A stretch of 64,000 bases of DNA from an uncultured Bacteroidia bacterium (GTDB taxonomy: Bacteria; Bacteroidota; Bacteroidia; Bacteroidales; UBA932). The notes under the pieces are model-generated. The model worked only from the letters and a program-made list of their open reading frames with translations, did not search any database and was not told the DNA's origin. Shown here in pieces: positions 31,871 through 40,115 of the stretch (within the stretch, counting starts at the first letter, position 1; every line of letters begins with the position of its first letter). Made by a program: the position numbers and the translations under genes. The stretch is taken from NCBI GenBank assembly GCA_902782225.1, contig CACZMF010000012.1, positions 1 to 64,000 on the forward strand, written 5' to 3'.

Positions 31871-32158
31871 TTATTGTTTTCGGTCCAGCCGCTTCCAGAT
31901 GCACCACATCAGGAAGCCCCATGCCAGAAAGAGGAGGAGATAGACGACGAACGGCAGGCGGGCGGTGTAGCTGTCCCAGTCGAGGGTCTGCTGGTAGTCC
32001 GGGATATCGGCGTAGTAGTAGGCGCCGGCGCCGAAATCCAGATCAGGGTTGAGTCCGAGGCCATTCACCATTATGTACACCGCCGCCCCGAGCACCACTG
32101 CCCCGACAATCAGCGCCGCAATGCTGCCGGCGGTCAGTGAGCGCTTGGGATGCCGCAT
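31871..32158 (-). CDS. small two-helix membrane protein
   Basis: 95 residues: basic N-terminus, a helix (10-32, SIAALIVGAVVLGAAVYIMV), a periplasmic stretch rich in Tyr/Asp (38-65), a second helix (68-86) and a basic end. No family recognised. It starts within the TGATG junction at the end of the YeiH gene, so it is co-translated and may be an accessory subunit. Confidence 0.7.
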   Translation of the reverse strand: MRHPKRSLTAGSIAALIVGAVVLGAAVYIMVNGLGLNPDLDFGAGAYYYADIPDYQQTLDWDSYTARLPFVVYLLLFLAWGFLMWCIWKRLDRKQ

Positions 32159-33507
32159 CAGTCAAGGGTCGGGATGGGGAACACGGCTCCGGAGAGGAGG
32201 AACCAGACCATGGCGAAGGTCAGCACGATGTTGAACGTCTGCCCCACGATGTAGAGCCAGAGGGGCTTGCCGCCCTTCATCTGGCGGGCGATGTCGCGGA
32301 AATTGGTGTCCAGGCCGATGCTCACGAAGGCCAGCACGAAGCACCAGTTCTTATACTGGTCCAGCACCCCGTTCACGGCCTTGACCTGGTCGGCGCCGGC
32401 CAGCGGAAGCACCACGAAAGACGCCACCAGCGAAGCCACGAAGAAGCCGATGATAAACTTCGGGAATCGGGTCCAGATTTCGCCCGCGCCCACTTTCTGG
32501 CCGGATTTCCGGTCCACGCGCGTGGCGAAGAACAGCGCCACGAAGAATGCGATGAAGCCGATCAGGATGTTCTGTATCATCTTCACCAGCACCGCCGCCT
32601 TCTCAGCCTCGCCGCCCAGCACGGAACCGGCCACAGCGACCGCCCCGGTGCTGTCCACAGTGCCGCCGATGAGCGCGCCGCCCATTATCGGCGACATACC
32701 GAACGCCCTGATAATCAGCGGCTCGAACACCATCATCAGCACCGTGAATATGATCGAAATCGATATGGTCATCGTGAGGTCGTCCTTCTTGCAGTTCGAC
32801 GCCGCTCCGGAAGCGATGGCCGCCGATGTGCCGCAGACGCTCGTGGCCGACGCCATCGTGATGACCAGCGGCTTGTTGTCCATCTTCAGCACCTTGGTCC
32901 CGAACCACCACATGAACAGGATCACCACGGGCGTGACCATCCACGCAATCCCGAGCCCGTAGAGCCCGAACTTGGCAATATTGGAAAACAGCACCGAAAA
33001 TCCCATCACCACGAGGCCGGTCTTGATATAGAACTCCGTGCGCACGGCGGGCTTAAGCCACTTCGGCGTGCCCACCGTATTGGAAATCAGCATACCCACT
33101 ATGAGCGCCCAGAATGCCCATTCGAGATAGCGGTTCAGCGTGAACTCGGCGCTGACAAGGCGCACCACCACCGACAGCAGGAACACCCCCACGAACGCCG
33201 GCACGAACCTGGAGACCTTCTCCCCCGTGAGTTTCGCGCCCACTGTGAAAAGCACCCCGAGCACCGCCGCCGTGAGCAGCATCTTCAGCCAGAAGGCGCC
33301 GGACGCCAGCTGCTGCCCGAGAGGCACGGCCTTGGCCGCGGCCGCTCCCGTGAGCTGCTCGCCGACCGTCCAGGTCTTGAACTTGAGGGCGGAAAAATCG
33401 AATGCGCCTGTCAGCACTGCCACGAGGCCCACGGCGATGATAATGAAACCTATCCAGACGGCAAGCCAGTCTTCGGTATGCAAAATTTTAGATGTCTTAG
33501 CGGACAT
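32158..33507 (-). CDS. YeiH-family putative sulfate exporter
   Basis: 449 residues, about 11-12 membrane helices. WAFWALIVGMLISNT, TEFYIKTGLVVMGFSVLF, TSVCGTSAAIASGAA (the CGxSAI motif), GALIGGTVDSTGAVAVAG and FVSIGLDTNFRDIAR are family signatures. Bacterial homologues are called putative sulfate exporters but direct evidence is thin. Followed by the small two-helix protein without a gap. Confidence 0.92.
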   Translation of the reverse strand: MSAKTSKILHTEDWLAVWIGFIIIAVGLVAVLTGAFDFSALKFKTWTVGEQLTGAAAAKAVPLGQQLASGAFWLKMLLTAAVLGVLFTVGAKLTGEKVSRFVPAFVGVFLLSVVVRLVSAEFTLNRYLEWAFWALIVGMLISNTVGTPKWLKPAVRTEFYIKTGLVVMGFSVLFSNIAKFGLYGLGIAWMVTPVVILFMWWFGTKVLKMDNKPLVITMASATSVCGTSAAIASGAASNCKKDDLTMTISISIIFTVLMMVFEPLIIRAFGMSPIMGGALIGGTVDSTGAVAVAGSVLGGEAEKAAVLVKMIQNILIGFIAFFVALFFATRVDRKSGQKVGAGEIWTRFPKFIIGFFVASLVASFVVLPLAGADQVKAVNGVLDQYKNWCFVLAFVSIGLDTNFRDIARQMKGGKPLWLYIVGQTFNIVLTFAMVWFLLSGAVFPIPTLD

Positions 33508-33527
33508 AAGCCTAAGTGTTAATCAGG

Positions 33528-33535
33528 CAAAGATA
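33528..33535 (-). promoter_or_regulatory. -7 element before the YeiH gene
   Basis: TATCTTTG on the minus strand, 21 bases before the ATG; it sits between the SNF stop and YeiH, with no clear -33 TTG at 19-20 bases. Confidence 0.5.
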
Positions 33536-33540
33536 CGAAT

Positions 33541-34911
33541 TTATTTCAGAACGAGATTTGATACGAAGATCAGCAGGATCACGGGCGGCACGACCCAGCG
33601 CACCAGGAAATAGAACACCCCGAACACCTTTCCGCTGAAGCCAAGGGTGCCGCCGTTCGTGAATTCATCGATGACGTCCGCCTTCTTCATCCTCCAGCCC
33701 ACAAACAACGCAAAGCCCAGCGCCCCCAGCGTCATCAACACATTGGAGGTCAGTGTGTCGCAAAGGTCGAACACGGTGAGGCCCAGAATCTTGAAGTCCC
33801 CCAGCAGGCCAAACGAGAGCGCACAGGGCACGCTGAGCAGCGCAGAGGGCGCCAGAAACTCCGCCGTGGCCACGATGCGGCTGCTCCCGAACTGCTCCAC
33901 GGCATGCTCCACGCACACCTCGTAGATCGAAATCGACGAAGTCAGCGCCGCCATCAGAATGGCCAGGAAAAACGCCACCGACACCAGATAACCGAGCACC
34001 GGCGCCTCTTCGCTCATACGGGCGAAAATGAACGGAAGCGTCTCATACACAAGCGACGGGCCCGCCCCGGGCGCAAGCCCTGCGGAAAACACGGCCGGCA
34101 TGATTGCAAAGCCGGCGATGATCGCGAAGGCGGAGTCCGACACCGAGGTCCAGAGCCCCACCTCCAGCAGCCCGTGATCCTTCTTCATGAAGGACGAATA
34201 CACCAGTATCGTGCCCACACCCAGCGACATGGAGAAAAACGCCTGCCCGAGTGCGCACGCCCACCCGTCGGGCCCGAGCTTGCCCATATCGGGTTTCAGC
34301 AGATACCGCACACCTTCGGAAGAGCCGGGCAGCGACAAGGAAAACACCACCAGCGCCACCATCAGCACGAACAGCAGCGGAATCATAATCTTCGTGAAAC
34401 GTTCGATTCCCTTCTTGATGCCGCCCAGCACGATAAAAGCCGTGGCGAACAGGAAGGCAAGGCTCATCAGCACCGATTCCCAGGGCGAAGCCGCCATACG
34501 CGGGAACACCGTCAGGGCGCCTTCCGTGCCACCCCTCGTGAGTCCGCCGCCGACTGCGCGCACCAGGAAGTCCAGCGACCATCCGCCGACCACGGAATAA
34601 AACGACACAAGCACGAAGCATGCGAACACGGAAAGCGCGCCCATGTATTTCCAGCCCGTGCCGGGAGCTTGTTTCTTGAAGGCTCCGTACACGCCGCTGC
34701 GCGAGCGCCGGCCGATCAGGGATTCACAGATGAAGCACGGCAGTGCTATGAACAGGCTGCAGATCATATAGGCGGCGATGAAGGCTCCGCCGCCGTGCTC
34801 TCCAACCATAAACGGGAAGCGCCAGATGTTGCCGAGCCCTATCGCGGACCCGGCGGTAGCCATTATGAAAGTGAAGGAACTTCCGAAACTTTCTCTGTTT
34901 GCGGCTGGCAT
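33541..34911 (-). CDS. neurotransmitter:sodium symporter (SNF family)
   Basis: 456 residues with about 11-12 helices. Near the N-terminus MATAGSAIGLGNIWRFPFMVGEHGGGAF is the unwound TM1 with Na+ and substrate site, followed by PCFICESLIGRRSR. GQAFFSMSLGVGTILVYSSFM is TM6. LeuT-type carriers import amino acids with Na+. The substrate is not predictable. The gene ends with a Lys and no extension. Confidence 0.94.
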   Translation of the reverse strand: MPAANRESFGSSFTFIMATAGSAIGLGNIWRFPFMVGEHGGGAFIAAYMICSLFIALPCFICESLIGRRSRSGVYGAFKKQAPGTGWKYMGALSVFACFVLVSFYSVVGGWSLDFLVRAVGGGLTRGGTEGALTVFPRMAASPWESVLMSLAFLFATAFIVLGGIKKGIERFTKIMIPLLFVLMVALVVFSLSLPGSSEGVRYLLKPDMGKLGPDGWACALGQAFFSMSLGVGTILVYSSFMKKDHGLLEVGLWTSVSDSAFAIIAGFAIMPAVFSAGLAPGAGPSLVYETLPFIFARMSEEAPVLGYLVSVAFFLAILMAALTSSISIYEVCVEHAVEQFGSSRIVATAEFLAPSALLSVPCALSFGLLGDFKILGLTVFDLCDTLTSNVLMTLGALGFALFVGWRMKKADVIDEFTNGGTLGFSGKVFGVFYFLVRWVVPPVILLIFVSNLVLK

Positions 34912-34931
34912 AAACTACTAACTTTTGCCCT

Positions 34932-34983
34932 CAAATATCGGAATTATTTCTGAAAATAAGCATCTACACCCGGACTTTTGTGC
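34932..34983 (-). pseudogene. fragment of folA (3' part)
   Basis: About 52 bases align with 38914-38967 inside the intact folA (15 identical bases CAAATATCGGAATTA, then about 75-80% identity with small indels, again ending CTTTTGTG). Reading frame is broken. Together with the real folA it flanks the RHS-tip islet. Confidence 0.7.
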
Positions 34984-35171
34984 TTAGCGCTTTACGCAGG
35001 AAGGCCGAGGCGGAAAAAGGAGGCTCCGATGCTGGGGCCTCCGTGACGTTTAAGATAAAGCTACATCTAATCATTGTAGCAGTATTTCCTTTATTTTTAA
35101 AAGCAACAAGTTACTCAATCGTAGGAGTATAAAGATACACACCATCTTTGACATTACTAAACAAACAGAGA
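34984..35171. other. intergenic region holding a possible 3' extension of the next gene
   Basis: On the minus strand a continuous frame (TDLCLFSNVKDGVYLYTPTIE, then stop at 35111-35113) follows the gene at 35172-35741 one frame away; see the G8 tract there. The rest has no recognisable gene. Confidence 0.5.
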
Positions 35172-35741
35172 TCAGTCGCCCCCCCCAAAAAAGGGTAATT
35201 CTCCAGCAAAACACTCTAAAGCGGATGATAAACAACTGGTAATGATTATGTTATATGCATTCTTCTCTTCTCCTCGATAAGAGCAATTAATGTATATGTC
35301 TCCAGATGGTGCGACACGGATTTGATGTAAAACAATGCTTGGATACTGCCGAGAGAATGATCTGTAGGCAAAACATATTCGTGAAGTAGCAAACCATTCT
35401 TTACTATCTTTAGGGATTGTATCAAATAATACTTCGTTTTGTGGCCATCTTCCTGTCTGTTTATACATTGAATCTATCTGTGGTTGTGACAACAATACTT
35501 TTCTAATAATACAACTGTCACAATTATCCCGAATAACTGTGCTATAATGCTTCCCGTCATAGACAACTTGCAAAACATCAGAACGCATAAATGCAGAATA
35601 ATCTGAAAATGATGCCAACTCAGATCCTTTTAAGGCATCACTATACTCGGAAATTGATATCGGTATGGAGCATAGTGATGCAACTAAAAGGATAAATATC
35701 AATGTCGCACTATTTTTTGCGATATTTAAAACGTTTTGCAT
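35172..35741 (-). CDS. candidate immunity protein 1, membrane-anchored, with poly-G tract
   Basis: 189 residues from ATG 35741, which overlaps the end of the RHS tip by 32 bases, a coupling typical of toxin-immunity pairs. One N-terminal membrane helix or signal anchor (SATLIFILLVASLCSIPI), then a soluble periplasmic part with no known family. Near the 3' end is a run of six T and eight G (plus-strand C at 35179-35186). As written the protein ends ELPFFGGGD; with seven G it would continue 20 more residues to a stop at 35111. Whether immunity is its job is inferred only from position. Confidence 0.6.
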   Translation of the reverse strand: MQNVLNIAKNSATLIFILLVASLCSIPISISEYSDALKGSELASFSDYSAFMRSDVLQVVYDGKHYSTVIRDNCDSCIIRKVLLSQPQIDSMYKQTGRWPQNEVLFDTIPKDSKEWFATSRICFAYRSFSRQYPSIVLHQIRVAPSGDIYINCSYRGEEKNAYNIIITSCLSSALECFAGELPFFGGGD

Positions 35742-36235
35742 GAGCGATTCCAGCCTTGATAGATTGTTTATCATCCTTACTATCTAATTCAGGATGTGGT
35801 TGCCTATTGTTTAAAAAAGGATATACTGTGGTTTCAATAACAATACGATGATTAGCACCTGTCTTAATAATGCCAGTATAATCGAGATTCTTATCAAATA
35901 AATAATCATCAACTCTTCTCCCGTCCGGATCCACAAGGTTGATGGGATTGTCGGCGCAGTAGGCGTAGGGGCTGGAGGTGTAGTACTTCTCGGAGAGGGG
36001 ATCTGGGGTGAGCCAGCGGCGGAGGGCGGGGCTGTAGTGCCTGGCGCCGAAGTCGGTGTAGGGCACCGAGAAGTCCGGGACACGGCATATTTCAAAGAAC
36101 CTCTGTAGATGATGCCCGAGCCGTCTGCCTTGAAGGCACCGGTCTTCATTCCGTCCGAAAGATAAGAATATTTTGCCAATGCTGAGCCGCCCGTGGTCGA
36201 GATTTTCGCCGGAAGGCTTCTGCTGGAGGTATCCT
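35710..36235 (-). pseudogene. orphan RHS tip 1 (core fragment plus short C-terminal domain)
   Basis: The RHS-associated core signature DFGARHYSPALRRWLTPDPL, then SPYAYCADNPINLVDPDGR, runs in frame into about 68 residues of unique sequence (DDYLFDKNLDYTG ... KRFKYRKK). Upstream, an N-terminal core piece (LAKYSYLSDGMKTGAF ... IYRGSLKY) lies in another frame, so the middle of the core is deleted and the frame is broken. No full RHS gene is in the window. As an orphan tip it can act as a reservoir for recombination into an active RHS gene. Confidence 0.75.
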
Positions 36236-36294
36236 GGATTCTGGGACCTCGGTCATAAGCGCGAGAGTTACGGTAAAGCTTTTGGAGAAGGGGT
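35927..36294. repeat. RHS-core repeat, copy A
   Basis: About 370 bases, around 90% identical to copy B (38332-38806) apart from extra 52-bp hairpin units in B. It starts at the DPDG end of the RHS core and runs through the core fragment, the shared deletion junction and one hairpin unit (about 36221-36248). Confidence 0.85.
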
Positions 36295-36846
36295 GGAGAG
36301 ACTGATTGCCTTCACCCACAGCCGGATGGCGGCAAGACTCTTAAAAGAGGTGAGCAGAAAACCGATGAATCAAAGTGGTTTTTTGTTCACCTCCCCCTCA
36401 AATCAGCCTCCTGGAAGTCAAAACAGGGAGAGGTGTACATACAGAACGAACAGGATGAAGGTTTTCTGTTCACCTGTCGGGCTGTCTGAGATTCTTCGGT
36501 CGCTGCGCTCCCTCAGAATGACACTGGGATGCCATTCCGAGAGCGCGAAGACAACGACAGCACTCTCATGTCGTCATCGCGAGGGATCAAGCCGGTGCAA
36601 CCTCTCCTACGGCGAAAATAGCAAGCTCTCCTCCGGCTAGACCAGCATGCGTGACGATGTCCTCCGCCGCATCCCGGAATACGAACTGGGGAAGAAAGAC
36701 TTCACGAATATTCTGCCCAGGAACTGGTCTCCGGTGACACGATAACTCTCACCGGAATCCAACATACACAAGAAAACTACGGCTGACATCCCACTGATGC
36801 CAGTCGTAATCTCACTTTGTCTAGATGATTGTCTACGAATGATTAC
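36295..36846. other. intergenic region with gene debris
   Basis: No intact gene. A 32-residue plus-strand ORF at 36647-36745 (MRDDVLRRIPEYELGKK...) and an overlapping frame ending in TLTGIQHTQENYG and stop look like two pieces of one decayed reading frame of unknown family. 36480-36530 carries common intergenic text (GAGATTCTTCGGTCGCTGCG). No promoter recognised. Confidence 0.4.
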
Positions 36847-37347
36847 TTATTGTGATAGTATTTTTACAGAGTCTAATAAATCATCAAAAAATGATAAATG
36901 ATTATTGGGAACATAATAATAGGCCAGCATTATGTGATTTGAGCAATAATAATCTGCACGAAAAAAGTAATCATTACAAGAGCCCCTTATGGTCTTACTA
37001 CCGTTGTGCGAGGTTGTCACCGAGACTGAATCAACACCATAGCCCTCAAAAGAAGTATCCTCTATTTTGGCTCCAGAATACACATATAATGAACTCGCCC
37101 TGGTTCTTACACCCACACTAGAGCAATTATACCAATACTGTTTACTGTAACCGTCTTCTTCAAATGTACAATATGGACCATAGAAGCCTTTGGTGTCAAA
37201 TGAAATAATGGTTTGCCTATAAGAAATGGAATCTATTACGTGGCCCGTATTTAACATACATTTTTGGCCTGCGACCGTAATAAAACTTTGAGCGGCAGTT
37301 CCAACAAACTGCAGAAGTAATATAATTATCACCATTTTCTTTTTCAT
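36847..37347 (-). CDS. secreted protein of unknown function, candidate immunity protein
   Basis: 166 residues with signal peptide MKKKMVIIILLLQFVGTAAQ and a mature part rich in Ser/Tyr with five cysteines (for example in GQKCM, GPYCTF, YNCSS, GSCNDY, YYCSN). No family recognised. AT-rich, located inside the RHS-tip islet on the same strand as the tips, but 200 bases beyond the previous gene and without a tip of its own. Confidence 0.6.
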   Translation of the reverse strand: MKKKMVIIILLLQFVGTAAQSFITVAGQKCMLNTGHVIDSISYRQTIISFDTKGFYGPYCTFEEDGYSKQYWYNCSSVGVRTRASSLYVYSGAKIEDTSFEGYGVDSVSVTTSHNGSKTIRGSCNDYFFRADYYCSNHIMLAYYYVPNNHLSFFDDLLDSVKILSQ

Positions 37348-37551
37348 CGCAATATATAATTTCGTTCAGCTTCTTCAACAGAAAGCTAAATCTGCTTGAA
37401 TAATGGAGTATTCGTGTCAACTCTCTCATTTATAGTAATATAAGACTGTGTCTCCTCACACCATTCCTCATCACCAGGGACAGACTTATATTTATGGAAA
37501 GGATTGACATTTTTTCCTTTTCTGAATTGTTCATAAAAAAGCAATTGGTAA

Positions 37552-37740
37552 TTATTTGCTGGTTTTCAACAACTGTTTTATTATTGAATACGATGTCCAC
37601 ATTAAGCTTGCTAATCCGATTACAGGATTCAGTAATACGTGTACACTAATTTCCTTAGCGTGAAGAACCACAAGGGCAATAACTCCAACTATCGCCAGTA
37701 AACACATGGCCAGACAAACTGATAAGACTATTCGCTTCAT
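37552..37740 (-). CDS. two-helix membrane protein, candidate immunity protein
   Basis: 62 residues from ATG 37740: helix 1 about 2-22 (VLSVCLAMCLLAIVGVIALVV), helix 2 about 32-52, basic C-terminus. Starts 2 bases after the previous stop, so it is in the same message as the small membrane protein and the lipase-like tip. No family recognised. Confidence 0.6.
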   Translation of the reverse strand: MKRIVLSVCLAMCLLAIVGVIALVVLHAKEISVHVLLNPVIGLASLMWTSYSIIKQLLKTSK

Positions 37741-37742
37741 AC

Positions 37743-37982
37743 CTATAAGTCTTTGATTCTTTGTTTTGTCAAGGCAATGGAATACACCAGAGACATAGCC
37801 ATTACCGTTAGCACGAAGTAACTGATTAAATCCCAAAATGGACTATGATAACCCGGATAAGTCAGCAGTACAATAAACTCAACAACGGTTGCGAAAAGAC
37901 CATAAATAAACACAATTTGAAGAAGAATTAACAATATCAACTTAATAATAAAAACACTATTGGTCCTATTGTTCTTTTGCAT
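37743..37982 (-). CDS. two-helix membrane protein, candidate immunity protein of the lipase-like tip
   Basis: 79 residues from ATG 37982, which overlaps the last 17 bases of the lipase-like tip frame. Two hydrophobic helices (SVFIIKLILLILLQIVFIYG and DLISYFVLTVMAMSLVYSI). A small inner-membrane protein translationally coupled to a tip is the usual shape of immunity against membrane- or periplasm-acting toxins. Function inferred from position. Confidence 0.6.
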   Translation of the reverse strand: MQKNNRTNSVFIIKLILLILLQIVFIYGLFATVVEFIVLLTYPGYHSPFWDLISYFVLTVMAMSLVYSIALTKQRIKDL

Positions 37983-38620
37983 TTCTATTACGTAAATCAA
38001 AAATATACTTACGAACTTCATTCCAAGTCGATTCCCGGCTAATTGAGTGTGCATGCATGTATCGCCAACCAAGGTTAGAATCGGTCCTTATATGATAATC
38101 AGAACCCGGCATCTCTCCACCATTAATATACTTGATAACCCAATCTTGCTTATCTTGATAATCAATAGACATCACATTTGACATATTACCATTAGATTCT
38201 ATTCTTGCGGCTTGATAAGGTTCAAAATGAATCAGCGCTTCAACGGGGACACCTTGTTCTATCAAATAATCAGCCATACCTTCCGAGAAAGCAGCACCCA
38301 TACTATGTGAAACAAAAAAATCTTCCTTCCATCCGGATCCACAAGGTTGATAGGATCTCCGGCGCAGTAGGCGTATGGGCTGGAGGTATAGTACTTCTCG
38401 GAGAGGGGGTCGGGGGTGAGCCAGCGGCGGATGGTGGGGCTGTAGTGCCTGGCGCCGAAGTCGGTGTAGGGCACCGAGAAGTCCGGGACACGGCATATTT
38501 CAAAGAACCTCTGTAGATGAAGCCGGAGCCGTCTGCCTTGAAGGCCCCGGTCTTCATTCCGTCCGAAAGATAAGAATATTTTGCCAATACCGAGCCTCCT
38601 ATGGTTGAGATATTTGCGGG
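37966..38620 (-). pseudogene. orphan RHS tip 2 with lipase-like C-terminal domain
   Basis: Core fragment (DFGARHYSPTIRRWLTPDPL ... DPDGRK) followed, one frame away, by about 115 residues of an alpha/beta-hydrolase-like domain: FVSHSMGAAFSEGMADYL gives the Ser nucleophile elbow, MSIDYQ a candidate acid and YMHAHS a candidate His. At the junction is a run of seven T (plus A at 38314-38320); eight T would join core and hydrolase as DPDGRKIFFVSHSMG. A second frame break lies in the core at the deletion junction shared with tip 1. It may be an effector module of a phospholipase-type RHS toxin kept as an orphan. Confidence 0.7.
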
Positions 38621-38806
38621 AGGGTCTCTGTTGGAGGTGTCCTGGATTCAGGGACACCTCTGTCAGAAATGCGGGGTTTCCGCTGGAGGTGTCCTGGATT
38701 CTGGGACACCTCCGTCATCAGTGCGTGGGTTCCGCTGGAGGTATCCTAGATTCTGGGACCTCGGTCATAAGCGCGGGAGTTACGGCAAAGCTTTTGGGGA
38801 AGGGGT
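38332..38806. repeat. RHS-core repeat, copy B
   Basis: Counterpart of copy A (35927-36294): same core segment, same deletion junction, same flank (GGTCATAAGCGCG, AAGCTTTTGG, AAGGGGTGG). It is longer because it contains three 52-bp hairpin units where copy A has one. Confidence 0.85.
38633..38764. repeat. tandem 52-bp units with 10-bp hairpins
   Basis: Three units start at 38633, 38685 and 38737 (period 52). Each holds GGAGGTGTCC, TGGATTCT, GGGACACCTCC or a variant; units 1 and 2 fold a 9-10-bp stem, unit 3 and the single unit in copy A carry paired decay (GGAGGTATCC / GGGACCTC). Confidence 0.85.
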
Positions 38807-38824
38807 GGTAATAAGGAAACTGGA

Positions 38825-39313
38825 CTAAGGGATGTTGACTTTAGCGTACACCCGAAATTCGTAGGACAGGCCGGTCTCGGGGTCGGTGGCGACTTCGGAT
38901 GCGGATTCCAGGTCCCAAATATCGGAATTAATCTCGGGAAAATACGCATCAGCGCCCGGAACTTTTGTGTGGACGTGCGTTATGTACATCTTGTCCACTA
39001 TGTGGATGGCCGCCTTGTAGACCGCCGCGCCCCCTATGATGAATGCCCGTGGGGCCGGCTCCGCCTCCCGGAACGCCTCCTCCAGCGATCGGACGCAGCA
39101 GACGCCCGGGATGTCACGGCTGGTCAGCACTATGTTCTTGCGGCCCGGAAGAGGCCTGCCGATGGACTCCCAGGTGCCGCGGCCCATGATCACGGGGCAG
39201 CCCAGGGTGGTGCGCTTAAAGTACTTCAGATCCTCAGAAATGTGCCAGGGAAGAGTGCCCCGGATGCCGATCGCACCGTCGTCGGCAATGGCCACTATAA
39301 GACATTTATCCAT
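38825..39313 (-). CDS. folA: dihydrofolate reductase
   Basis: 162 residues. IVAIADDGAIGIRGTLPWHISEDLKYFK (substrate and NADPH entry, WH and Asp/Glu region), GCPVIMGRGTWESIGRPLPGR and FIIGGAAVYKAAI are standard DHFR motifs. Reduces dihydrofolate produced by ThyA, whose gene ends one base before folA starts. Last gene of the ychF-folA operon. Confidence 0.97.
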   Translation of the reverse strand: MDKCLIVAIADDGAIGIRGTLPWHISEDLKYFKRTTLGCPVIMGRGTWESIGRPLPGRKNIVLTSRDIPGVCCVRSLEEAFREAEPAPRAFIIGGAAVYKAAIHIVDKMYITHVHTKVPGADAYFPEINSDIWDLESASEVATDPETGLSYEFRVYAKVNIP

Positions 39314-39314
39314 A

Positions 39315-40109
39315 CTACACAGCGACCGGTGCCTTGATTGCGGGCCAGGGATCGTAGCCCTCGAGGGTGAAATCTTCGTAACGGAAATCGAAGAGGCTCT
39401 TCACCTCCGGATTCAGTATCATACGGGGCAGGGGGCGCGGCTCGCGGGAGAGCTGCTCCGCCACCTGCCCGAAGTGGTTGAGGTAGATATGGGTGTCGCC
39501 CGTGGTGTGGATGAACTCCCCGGGCTTCAGCCCGCAGACCTGCGCGAGCATCATGGTCAGAAGGGCGTAGGAAGCAATGTTGAACGGCACACCGAGGAAA
39601 GTGTCGGCGCTGCGCTGGTAGAGCTGGCAGCTGAGTTTCCCGTCGGCCACATAGAACTGGAACAGGCAGTGGCACGGGGGCAGGGCCATCTTGTCGATGT
39701 CGCCGGGATTCCACGCGCACACCAGCATGCGGCGGGAGTCGGGGTGGTTGCGGATCAGGTCGATGACCTGCGAAAGCTGGTCGATGCTGCGGCCGTCCGC
39801 CGCTTCCCAGCTGCGCCACTGATGGCCGTAGACGGGCCCCAGGTCGCCGTTTTCGTCGGCCCATTCGTCCCATATCGTGACCTTGTTGTCGTGGAGGTAG
39901 CCGATGTTGGTGTCGCCCGCGATGAACCACAGCAGCTCGTAGATTATGGAGCGCAGGTGGACCTTCTTGGTGGTCAGGAGGGGGAATCCCTCGCTGAGGT
40001 CGAAGCGCATCTGGTAGCCGAAAACGCTCTGGGTGCCGACTCCCGTACGGTCGGACTTTATGACTCCGTGTTCGCGGATATGCCGCAGCAGATCAAGGTA
40101 TTGCTTCAT
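39315..40109 (-). CDS. thyA: thymidylate synthase
   Basis: 264 residues, the standard short form. [19 protein letters not shown], the catalytic Cys in [12 protein letters not shown] (about residue 146), [20 protein letters not shown] and GDTHIYLNH all match. It methylates dUMP using methylene-tetrahydrofolate and yields dihydrofolate for FolA. Coupled tightly to folA. Confidence 0.98.
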   Translation of the reverse strand: MKQYLDLLRHIREHGVIKSDRTGVGTQSVFGYQMRFDLSEGFPLLTTKKVHLRSIIYELLWFIAGDTNIGYLHDNKVTIWDEWADENGDLGPVYGHQWRSWEAADGRSIDQLSQVIDLIRNHPDSRRMLVCAWNPGDIDKMALPPCHCLFQFYVADGKLSCQLYQRSADTFLGVPFNIASYALLTMMLAQVCGLKPGEFIHTTGDTHIYLNHFGQVAEQLSREPRPLPRMILNPEVKSLFDFRYEDFTLEGYDPWPAIKAPVAV

Positions 40110-40115
40110 TGTGTG

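Noticed and set aside
36480..36620. Possible rRNA or tRNA fragment in the RHS islet
   Set aside because: The text is a common intergenic sequence in bacterial assemblies but does not fold as a tRNA or match an rRNA segment I can recognise.
36647..36745. 32-residue ORF as a gene
   Set aside because: No promoter, overlaps another open fragment, and looks like part of a decayed frame.
38633..38764. Possible CRISPR array of hairpin repeats
   Set aside because: The whole 52-bp unit is repeated including the would-be spacer, and no cas genes are near.
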